DNA of 6,291 nucleotides from an uncultured Eubacteriales bacterium (GTDB lineage Bacteria > Bacillota > Clostridia > UMGS1810): assembly GCA_900555295.1 (NCBI GenBank), contig USKN01000110.1:1-6291 (forward strand). Reading direction: 5' to 3'. Under the pieces are notes generated by a model that saw only the letters and a list, made by a program, of their open reading frames with translations, had not been told where the DNA came from and made no database searches. The translations under genes were made by a program, and so were the position numbers. Position 1 is the first letter of the stretch. Every line of letters starts with the position of its first letter. Shown piece after piece: positions 1-5,528 of the stretch.

Positions 1-443
1 GCAACACAAAAATATCCTATTTGCGACGCTGTATACAAATCGTTGTTTTTACATTCAATATGCGTAAGATAACGCTGAAGTTCTTTATAGAACACAATCA
101 TCTCCGCAGAATGAAGACCCACATCCTTTATAGTAACCAAATCACGTATATCGGCATTGAGTACATTGGTCAAACTTGTAAAATGTTTTAAAAGTCTGTG
201 AGCAATTTCGTTTGTATCTTTACGTGTTATGGTGTTGAAAAGCATAAATTCAAGTACTTCGTGTTCGCTAAAACCTTTAAGCCCCGTTTTAAGAAAACGG
301 TTGTACATTCTTTCGCGATGATTTTTATGTATGGTTTCGGCAGGCTTTTTATCCTTTGCGGCCTTTTTGTCGCTTTTTTCATTTTCTTTTGTTTCTTTAT
401 CGACTTTTATATCTGACATTTCTGTGTTTTCTTTGTTGTCCAT
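1..443 (-). CDS. radC: RadC family (UPF0758) protein, N-terminal part, cut by window edge
   Basis: This open frame runs off the low-coordinate edge, and 147 complete codons are present. Residues 1-36 are a charged, Lys/Glu/Asp-rich, probably disordered leader. From about residue 42 the sequence matches the RadC N-terminal domain: HRERMYNRFLKTGLKGFSEH (42-61), then the conserved RKDTNEIAHRLL (74-85), then an HhH-like segment IKDVGLHSAEMIVFYKEL (105-122). The C-terminal JAB/MPN metalloprotease-like domain with its zinc-binding His/Asp motif would lie outside the window, so it cannot be checked. RadC was once linked to DNA repair, but that role is not established in most bacteria, so no function is asserted. 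The start at 443 is chosen because an AAGGAG lies 10 bases upstream. A second Met at residue 9 has no such site. The gene begins 14 bases after the tlyA stop and is probably co-transcribed. Family assignment rests on recognised motifs, not on a search. Confidence 0.88.
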   Translation of the reverse strand, partial: MDNKENTEMSDIKVDKETKENEKSDKKAAKDKKPAETIHKNHRERMYNRFLKTGLKGFSEHEVLEFMLFNTITRKDTNEIAHRLLKHFTSLTNVLNADIRDLVTIKDVGLHSAEMIVFYKELQRYLTHIECKNNDLYTASQIGYFCV

Positions 444-452
444 TTTTTATTA

Positions 453-459
453 TCTCCTT
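453..459 (-). promoter_or_regulatory. Ribosome binding site of the radC-family gene
   Basis: The minus strand reads AAGGAGA here, with about 10 bases to the ATG at 443. It overlaps the TAA stop codon of tlyA (458-460), so ribosomes ending tlyA translation are well placed to reinitiate. It decides the start of the downstream gene in favour of position 443 over the second Met at residue 9. Confidence 0.75.
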
Positions 460-1267
460 ACATATTATGTGCATTAAATACTGTTTTATCTATAAGTGTT
501 TCATCGGGTATAAAATCCGTATTTTCATTTTGCACCGCAGGTTTGCTTAAATAAAGCAAAAATTCAATATTGCCTTCAGGTCCTTTTATAGGTGAAAAAT
601 CAAGTCCCAATATTTCAAATCCCGTTTCGTTTGCAATTGTACATGTGTTTTTTATTACCTCTTTATGCACTTTTTCATCTCTTACAACGCCTTTTTTTCC
701 AATCTGTTCCCTACCCGCCTCAAATTGCGGTTTAATAAGGCATACAAGTGTTCCTCCCGTTTTTAACAATTTGTATGCAACGGGCAGTACAAGTTTAAGC
801 GAAATAAAAGATACGTCTATTGATATAAAATCGGGTTCGTCTGTTATGATATTTTCATCAATAAATCTTATATTTGTTTTTTCTATATTAACCACTCTGC
901 TGTCACAGCGCAGTTTCCAAGCAAGCTGACCGTATCCGACATCAACGGCAAACACCTTTTTTGCACCGTTTTGGAGCATACAATCTGTAAAACCTCCTGT
1001 TGACGCTCCAATATCGATGCATACTTTATTGTTTAAATCAATATTAAAGCATTTTATAGCTTTATCAAGTTTTAATCCTCCGCGGCTTACAAAAGGCAGT
1101 TTATCCCCTTTTATTTCCAATTGTTGACCGGGTTTTACTTTATCACCTGCTTTATAAGCCTTTTGTCCGTCAATATATACCTGACCTGCCATTATAAGCG
1201 CTTTTGCCTTTTCACGGCTTTCAACAAGTCCTTTATCAACAAGTTCAACATCAAGTCGTCCGTTCAT
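458..1267 (-). CDS. tlyA: TlyA family rRNA 2'-O-methyltransferase (S4 domain plus FtsJ-like domain)
   Basis: This is a complete gene of 269 residues, the usual TlyA length. Family members transfer a methyl group from S-adenosylmethionine to ribose 2'-OH of cytidines in 16S and/or 23S rRNA; older annotations call them hemolysin A. Residues 1-60 form an S4 RNA-binding domain (MNGRLDVELVDKGLVESREKA at the start). From SRGGLKL (61-67) onward comes a Rossmann methyltransferase fold, with the SAM-binding loop DIGASTGGFTD at 85-95 and the acidic strand end VDVGYGQL at 109-115. The tetrad known from mycobacterial TlyA (Lys-Asp-Lys-Glu) can be placed at K66, D151 (in ISIDVSFISL), K179 (in LIKPQFE) and E235 (in GPEGNIEF), so the enzyme looks intact. 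The ATG overlaps the TGA of dxs as ATGA, with GAGAGG 8 bases upstream, indicating translational coupling to dxs. Which rRNA sites are modified cannot be told from sequence. Confidence 0.95.
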   Translation of the reverse strand: MNGRLDVELVDKGLVESREKAKALIMAGQVYIDGQKAYKAGDKVKPGQQLEIKGDKLPFVSRGGLKLDKAIKCFNIDLNNKVCIDIGASTGGFTDCMLQNGAKKVFAVDVGYGQLAWKLRCDSRVVNIEKTNIRFIDENIITDEPDFISIDVSFISLKLVLPVAYKLLKTGGTLVCLIKPQFEAGREQIGKKGVVRDEKVHKEVIKNTCTIANETGFEILGLDFSPIKGPEGNIEFLLYLSKPAVQNENTDFIPDETLIDKTVFNAHNM

Positions 1268-2460
1268 TTTATTATCCTCTCATAAATACGCTTTGCAACC
1301 GATAATTCGTCAAGGTTGTATTTTTCAAAAATTTCCTGTTGTGTACCGTGTTGTATAAATTCATCAGGAAATCCCAAAACATCAACATTATTTGTGCTGA
1401 TACCGTCGTAGTTTGCCATAAGCAGTATTAAGCTACCCATACCTCCGGACGCCACATTGTTTTCTAATGTAAAAACGTATTCCTTTTCTTTTATCACATT
1501 ATATATTGCGTCTTTATCAAACGGTTTTACTGTTCTAATATTTATAACATCTGCAAGCAAACCGTATTCGTTTTTTAATGTTTCAGCGGCTTTAACGGCA
1601 GTATCTGTCATAATGCCCTCCGAAATAATTGCAATACGTGAATTGGCATACTGTTGTATAATTTCACATTTGCCTGCATTACACGGTGTGCATACACGCA
1701 TTGAAGCTGTATGTTTTGGGTAACGTATAAATACGGGGCCTTGCGCTTTATTTAATGCATAATCAAACATTTGTTCCAATTCATCTTTGCAAGACGGCGA
1801 TAAAAGCGTAACATTAGGTATATGCGATAAATAAGAAATATCAAAAACACCTTGGTGTGTTTCGCCATCCGAACCCACAACTCCCGCTCTGTCAATTGCA
1901 AACACAACATTTAAATTTTGAATACATACATCGTGCAGTATCTGGTCGTATGCTCTTTGTAAAAACGTGGAATATATAAAAACAACGGGTTTAATACCTG
2001 TTGCCGCCATACCGGCAGCCATTGTAACCGCATGTTCTTCGGCAATTCCCACATCAAAAAAACGATTGGGGTATTTACGAGCAAAATCCGATAATCCGCA
2101 TCCCGACGCCATTGCGGCGGTAATTGCAACAATTTTTTTATCCTTTTCGGTATTTTTGCATATTATATTACCGCTTATATCGGAATATGACACATTATCG
2201 TTTTTATTTACGCCTGGACTTGTGCCTTTTAAGTCATAACTACAGCTTACACCGTGATATTTTTCAGGGCTTATTTCCGCTTCGGGATAACCAAGCCCTT
2301 TTTTCGTAAGCGTATGAATTATCACAGGGCCGTCGGATTGTTTTGCTTTTTGAAAAATATCCGTTAATCGTTCCGTATTGTGTCCGTCCACAATGCCTAT
2401 ATATTTAATTCCGAGTGCTTCAAAATACGGTGCGGCTATTGTGGCAAATTTAATTCTGTC
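1264..2460 (-). CDS. dxs: 1-deoxy-D-xylulose-5-phosphate synthase, C-terminal part (after frame disruption)
   Basis: This frame holds the last 398 residues of DXS, which condenses pyruvate with glyceraldehyde 3-phosphate using thiamine diphosphate, the entry step of the MEP isoprenoid pathway. It resumes at DRIKFATIAAPYFEALGI, the segment just before the conserved YIG-DGH motif. It then contains KKGLGYPEAE and KYHGV, the catalytic-glutamate motif DVGIAEEHA (Glu at about 366 of the restored protein), YSTFLQRAYDQ, and the DRAG and DGETHQG motifs (His at about 427) of the transketolase pyrimidine-binding domain. A C-terminal transketolase domain follows and ends IYERIIK. An ORF caller would start at a GTG (2391), but that codon is the Val of the conserved VDGHN motif, so it is not a credible native start. 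No ribosome binding site was chosen here. Apart from the junction, no stop or second frame break is seen, so decay must be recent if it is real. The stop overlaps the tlyA start by 4 bases. Confidence 0.93.
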   Translation of the reverse strand, partial: DRIKFATIAAPYFEALGIKYIGIVDGHNTERLTDIFQKAKQSDGPVIIHTLTKKGLGYPEAEISPEKYHGVSCSYDLKGTSPGVNKNDNVSYSDISGNIICKNTEKDKKIVAITAAMASGCGLSDFARKYPNRFFDVGIAEEHAVTMAAGMAATGIKPVVFIYSTFLQRAYDQILHDVCIQNLNVVFAIDRAGVVGSDGETHQGVFDISYLSHIPNVTLLSPSCKDELEQMFDYALNKAQGPVFIRYPKHTASMRVCTPCNAGKCEIIQQYANSRIAIISEGIMTDTAVKAAETLKNEYGLLADVINIRTVKPFDKDAIYNVIKEKEYVFTLENNVASGGMGSLILLMANYDGISTNNVDVLGFPDEFIQHGTQQEIFEKYNLDELSVAKRIYERIIK

Positions 2461-3136
2461 TTTTGTTTAAAAATTTTGCAACAAATTCACCTGTTTTGCC
2501 TTGTTTGTCGAGTACGTCCTGAAGCACGTCTTTTGCCTTTTGGTATTTTGCGGTACATCTTAACTGACCGAGATATGCCGACAGACCGCCCACATTTTTT
2601 TCAATTGACATTTCATTGTCATTTAACACAATAATTAATTTGGTTTTTCTGGAACCTACATCATTTAATGCTTCAAAAGTCATTCCGCCCGTCATTGCAC
2701 CGTCGCCCAAAACGGCTATTACATTGTATTTCTCGCCCAATATATCACGTGCTCTTGCCATACCGAGCGCGGCAGATATTGATGTGCTTGCGTGTCCCGC
2801 TCCAAAACAATCGTATTTGCTTTCGCGCGGTTTTGGAAAACCCGATAAACCGTCAAGCTGTCTTAACGTTGAAAATTCATTAAGCCTTCCCGTAAGCATT
2901 TTGTGCACATATGCCTGATGCCCTACATCAAATATTATTTTGTCACGCGGTACGTCAAATACTCTGTGCAAAGCAACAGTAAGCTCCACAACGCCCAAAT
3001 TGGACGCGAGGTGTCCTCCTGTAACCAAAACATTTTTTATTAAAAATTCACGTATTTCCGAAGCTAATTCACCGCAGTCGGATAAATCTATCCTTTTTAA
3101 ATCATCCGGATTTTTGATGTTATTTAAAAATCTCAT
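2450..3136 (-). CDS. dxs: 1-deoxy-D-xylulose-5-phosphate synthase, N-terminal part (truncated by frame disruption)
   Basis: These 228 codons hold the thiamine-diphosphate-binding half of DXS. Visible are GGHLASNLGVVELT (40-53, with the active-site-region His42), DVGHQAYVHK (70-79, His73), SGFPKPRES (98-106), FGAGHASTSISAALG (111-125), and the ThDP motif GDGAMTGG (144-151) running to NDN (172-174). SIEKNVGGLSAYL follows. The frame stops at 2450 after residues R-Q-N, which are not DXS-like. The true sequence continues in the next frame. On its own this piece lacks the catalytic glutamate and the pyrimidine-binding domain, so it would be inactive. The start ATG at 3136 is preceded by AAAAGGA about 11 bases upstream. 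It lies 29 bases after the oapA stop, so oapA and dxs are very likely one transcript. dxs next to oapA is the usual context for OLE loci. Confidence 0.93.
   Translation of the reverse strand: MRFLNNIKNPDDLKRIDLSDCGELASEIREFLIKNVLVTGGHLASNLGVVELTVALHRVFDVPRDKIIFDVGHQAYVHKMLTGRLNEFSTLRQLDGLSGFPKPRESKYDCFGAGHASTSISAALGMARARDILGEKYNVIAVLGDGAMTGGMTFEALNDVGSRKTKLIIVLNDNEMSIEKNVGGLSAYLGQLRCTAKYQKAKDVLQDVLDKQGKTGEFVAKFLNKRQN
2453..2466 (-). other. Frame disruption inside dxs (one base too many)
   Basis: The two DXS frames meet here. On the minus strand the upstream frame reads F-L-N-K-R-Q-N-stop (TAA at 2450-2452). The downstream frame, offset by +1, is closed by its own TAA at 2467-2469 and is open after it. 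The change of frame must therefore fall within about 14 bases, which contain the run AAAA at 2461-2464. Removing one A from this run gives F-L-N-K-D-R-I-K-F and a continuous 623-residue DXS, close to the E. coli length of 620. This fits a homopolymer read or assembly error, or a genuine one-base insertion. Confidence 0.9.
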
Positions 3137-3165
3137 AATTTGATTAATCCTTTTCTTACGTATTT

Positions 3166-3735
3166 TTATTTGTTTTTAGCACTTTTCTTTCGCTCCGATT
3201 TGAAAATGGTTTTAAAAAAATATATAATTTTAGCCGCTTTGTCAACTATTTCTTCATTTCTGCCTATTGCAACATTTTTACCAAGTGCTTTACCGCCTAC
3301 GGTAACGCATGCAACAACGGCAGTTAATGTTAAATTAATTGCAAGCGCGTTTATTGTGCTGAATATATTGCAAACGCTTACGGCAATTGCGGCAGAAAGT
3401 CCGCCGGATATAACACCGGCAATATCCCCTATTACATCATTGCAAAAACTCGATACTTTTTCTGCATTTCTTATAAGGTTTACAGCCTCTTTATATTCCT
3501 TATGCCCCTTTGTAAGCTTTGCGTGAAACGATACTTCGGTACACGTTGCCACGGCAAGTCCCAAAATATCAAATGTTATTCCGAGTAAAATTACAAAAAG
3601 CAATACAATAAAAGCCGCAAAAAGCGGCAAGTCGCTTATAAATAAATTTGTTACCGCACCTATTGTAAGCGAAATCATAAATGCGATAATTGTTATATTG
3701 CGTACCCATTTATAATTGGGTTTTGTTTTTTTCAT
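3166..3735 (-). CDS. oapA: OapA, OLE-RNA-associated membrane protein
   Basis: This protein of 189 residues is recognised as OapA (often mis-annotated as a CorC/CorB-like or hypothetical protein). In Bacillus halodurans OapA binds OLE RNA and anchors it at the membrane; its biochemical activity is unsettled. The sequence shows a short basic N-terminus and four hydrophobic segments (about 12-33, 36-63, 103-122 and 127-149). Between the second and third is a polar loop with the strongly family-like stretch LIRNAEKVSSFCNDVIGDIAG (87-107). The C-terminal tail is highly basic (ERKKSAKNK after KTIFKS). The charged loop and basic tail are obvious candidates for RNA contact, though that is inference. 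GGAG lies about 8 bases before the ATG. The gene directly follows the OLE RNA interval and precedes dxs, as in known OLE loci. The assignment rests on motif memory plus synteny; the size and membrane topology agree. Confidence 0.87.
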   Translation of the reverse strand: MKKTKPNYKWVRNITIIAFMISLTIGAVTNLFISDLPLFAAFIVLLFVILLGITFDILGLAVATCTEVSFHAKLTKGHKEYKEAVNLIRNAEKVSSFCNDVIGDIAGVISGGLSAAIAVSVCNIFSTINALAINLTLTAVVACVTVGGKALGKNVAIGRNEEIVDKAAKIIYFFKTIFKSERKKSAKNK

Positions 3736-3771
3736 TCTAATTCTCCGTTATAATTTATGCTTTAAAATATA

Positions 3772-4384
3772 ATCGGTGGTAATACACATTGTAAAATTTA
3801 CGGCTTAGGTTCAGCAGGATTTCCCGCAGGGCTACTGTTTCGTCGCCAAATCAGCAGTTCCCTTTTAAAGCCTTGCATATCGTGTTACCTGCGATATTGC
3901 TAAACTACCACTTAGTCCGTACTGCAATCCAATGTGTAAAACAGCCTAGGAGTTTTCCTCTGCAGTCAAATTAATCTTTAGCCTCTTTTGCAAATATGGT
4001 TTAAAAAGCGATTACGGTAATTCAATGGCCGTTGAACTACTGTATGAACAATTTTCCACCATATTCACTCAAGGCAGGCTACACTGTTCACAGCATATTT
4101 TTACCTACACCGCAAAACAGGTTTTATCCTAAACCGTACACAGCTTTGTTGTTATAAAGCACCAAAGGCACAGTCAGGAACTGCATTATAAAAATACAAT
4201 CCTCTTGATGTCTACGTATTTAGGTCTCCGCGGAAAAAGGGTCAACGCCCGCATGCCATTGCGGATCGCCCTTAAACCTTAACTCCCAGCATCTGCCCCA
4301 GACTGGGCGTAAGAAGCAAACACAAGGAACTTCATCGATATGCCCTTTAATGGATTTTTAGGCCCATCTTAGAGATTAAAAGAT
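3772..4384 (-). ncRNA. OLE RNA (ornate large extremophilic RNA)
   Basis: About 650 bases between ispA and oapA carry no plausible coding frame and are visibly less AT-rich than the genes around them. OLE RNA is a structured RNA of about 600 nt that occurs in this setting, next to oapA and isoprenoid genes. Local helices on the minus strand support a structured RNA. CTTA..CCCAG pairs with CTGGG..TAAG (4303-4313 with 4278-4289). AAGGG with a nested CCGC pairs with GCGG and CCCTT (4261-4273 with 4237-4252). GCTTT/AAAGC lies at 4143-4160, GGTTT/AAACC at 4120-4135, and GCAATATCG/CGATATGC at 3875-3900. CTGCTG/CAGTAG (3852-3857 with 3832-3837) and GCGGG/CCTGC (near 3814-3828) each contain a G-U pair that would be a C-A mismatch on the other strand, which supports minus-strand transcription. 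No terminator hairpin with a U-run follows, so the RNA is probably co-transcribed with oapA and then processed. Both ends given are approximate. In B. halodurans OLE RNA works with OapA at the membrane and affects cold, alcohol and magnesium tolerance; the mechanism is unknown. Confidence 0.87.
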
Positions 4385-4388
4385 CTGA

Positions 4389-5261
4389 CTAGGATACTGC
4401 ACCACCGAAAAGATAACTCATAAAGTCCCGTATAAAACTGTCGTTTTTAAATTCGGGAATTGTATCTAATATATTATATGCCATTTCAACATTTTTTTCA
4501 AGTTGTTTTTTTGCATTTTCTCTTCCGAGTATATTTATAAAGTTTGGGGTTAAATCATTATCCTGTTCCTCATCTTCAAAATCGTCGCGGATTTGAAATG
4601 CAAGACCTATGCAATATGCAAATTTATCAAGCTTTTGCAAAACATTGTCACCGCACTTTGCAACATAAGCGCCCGAAAGCACAGCGGCACGTATAAGCGC
4701 CATTGTTTTTTGCTCAATAAGTTTAATTAAAATACATTCATCAACATTTTCAATAAGCTTTGCGGCAATTTTAAGGTCGGTTGCCTGTCCGTTTATCATA
4801 CCGTGTATACCTGCGCAGTCGCCTATTACCTGCATTGCCCGCAGCTGCGAAACAGCGCCGTTTTTATTTATACATTCTTTTGTCATTGTTTCGTATGCGA
4901 AGTTAAGCAATGTATCACCTGTAAGTATGGCCGGGCCTACTCCGTATTTAACGTGACAGCTTGGCATTCCGCGTCTTTCGTCCGAATTATCCATTCCCGG
5001 AAGATCATCGTGCACAAGCGAATACGCGTGTATAAATTCAATTGCGGCCGCAAACGGAAGCGCGTCTTGCATTTTTGCTCCCAGCGTACACGCAATTTCG
5101 CAGCAAAGAATTGAACGCAGTCTTTTGCCTCCGTTTAAAACAGCATAATATAGCGATTGATATAAGTCGTCATCTGCAGTTTTTATGCTGTCAAGACATT
5201 CTTTTATATATTCGTCTATATTTTTTATCTTTTCATTATATATTTGTTTGAATGTATTCAT
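4389..5261 (-). CDS. ispA: Farnesyl diphosphate synthase (polyprenyl synthetase family)
   Basis: This complete gene of 290 residues has the family's normal length. It condenses isopentenyl diphosphate with dimethylallyl and then geranyl diphosphate to give farnesyl diphosphate, the precursor of undecaprenyl and other isoprenoids, in the cytoplasm. Visible are GGKRLR (44-49, substrate-binding basic residues), the first aspartate-rich motif HDDLPGMDNSDERRG (84-98, bacterial form with a two-residue insert, Asp85/86/91), GQATDL (158-163), QKT (184-186) and the second aspartate-rich motif FQIRDDFEDEEQD (222-234, Asp226/227/230). The HAYSLVHDDLP context is typical of short-chain IspA enzymes rather than long-chain synthases, though geranylgeranyl synthesis cannot be excluded from sequence alone. 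The gene starts 17 bases after xseB with AAGGA upstream, and the stop TAG directly precedes the OLE RNA interval. Its last 40 or so codons also contain a candidate promoter on the same strand. Confidence 0.95.
   Translation of the reverse strand: MNTFKQIYNEKIKNIDEYIKECLDSIKTADDDLYQSLYYAVLNGGKRLRSILCCEIACTLGAKMQDALPFAAAIEFIHAYSLVHDDLPGMDNSDERRGMPSCHVKYGVGPAILTGDTLLNFAYETMTKECINKNGAVSQLRAMQVIGDCAGIHGMINGQATDLKIAAKLIENVDECILIKLIEQKTMALIRAAVLSGAYVAKCGDNVLQKLDKFAYCIGLAFQIRDDFEDEEQDNDLTPNFINILGRENAKKQLEKNVEMAYNILDTIPEFKNDSFIRDFMSYLFGGAVS
4473..4501 (-). promoter_or_regulatory. Candidate sigma-A promoter inside the 3' end of ispA, reading into OLE RNA
   Basis: On the minus strand TTGAAA (4496-4501) is followed after exactly 17 bases by TATAAT (4473-4478). 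This is a perfect -10 box with a one-mismatch -35 box at optimal spacing. Initiation would be expected near 4465, about 75 bases before the ispA stop and about 80 bases before the apparent OLE 5' end. It could raise OLE, oapA and dxs output independently of the upstream operon. The DNA is AT-rich and the site is within a coding region, so a chance match is possible. No experimental evidence is available here. Confidence 0.5.
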
Positions 5262-5278
5262 ATATATTGCATCCTTTT

Positions 5279-5509
5279 TTAATTATTATCTGTATCTTGA
5301 AGTGTAAAATCTTTTTCGCCGTCTTGGGTAAGTATTTTTATTTTTTGTTCGGCTTTGTTTAACATTTTAAAACATTCATCCGAAAGTTTTACACCTTTTT
5401 CAAACATATCTATACAATCATCAAGCGGTGCGTCGCCGCTTTCAAGTGCATTTACTATTTTTTCGAGTTCTTTAATATTTTCTTCAAAATTTTGTTTTTT
5501 TGCCGCCAT
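5279..5509 (-). CDS. xseB: Exodeoxyribonuclease VII small subunit
   Basis: This 76-residue protein has the usual XseB size. It is helical with the family core FEENIKELEKIVNALESGDA (8-27), followed by PLDDCIDMFEKGVKL (28-42) and a second coiled-coil-prone helix (43-61). The acidic tail (EKDFTLQDTDNN) is poorly conserved in the family. Several XseB copies wrap one XseA chain to form exonuclease VII, which degrades single-stranded DNA from both ends to oligonucleotides. The ATG at 5509 has AAGGAGA 9 bases upstream. It starts 19 bases after the xseA stop, and ispA starts 17 bases after its own stop, so it lies in a tight operon. Confidence 0.95.
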   Translation of the reverse strand: MAAKKQNFEENIKELEKIVNALESGDAPLDDCIDMFEKGVKLSDECFKMLNKAEQKIKILTQDGEKDFTLQDTDNN

Positions 5510-5528
5510 AATACAATATCTCCTTTTG

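Noticed and set aside
1911..2132. Second minus-strand open frame inside dxs
   Set aside because: It overlaps the catalytic region of DXS in another frame and does not match a family.
2465..2471. Slippery heptamer TTTAAAC (minus strand, in T-TTA-AAC phase) right before the dxs frame break, suggesting programmed -1 frameshifting
   Set aside because: A -1 shift leads through C-AA, AAG, ACA and onward to TAG within ten codons. The DXS frame needs +1 (or -2), so the heptamer cannot produce full-length DXS.
2392..2634. Plus-strand frame over the dxs junction, and other plus-strand frames throughout the window
   Set aside because: They lie opposite well-conserved minus-strand genes, lack ribosome binding sites and resemble no known protein. 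They are antisense shadows.
3137..3165. Terminator between oapA and dxs
   Set aside because: There is only 29 bases, no GC-rich hairpin, and the T-runs are part of general AT-richness, so read-through into dxs is expected.
3766..3795. Possible second promoter TTTACA-18 bases-TATATT upstream of oapA on the minus strand
   Set aside because: Each hexamer has a mismatch, the spacing is suboptimal and it overlaps the OLE 3' region in AT-rich DNA. The evidence is too weak to list.
3736..4388. Degraded protein gene or insertion sequence in the ispA-oapA interval
   Set aside because: Stops occur often in the frames, there are no terminal inverted repeats or target duplication, no transposase motif, and the nested helices fit a structured RNA better.
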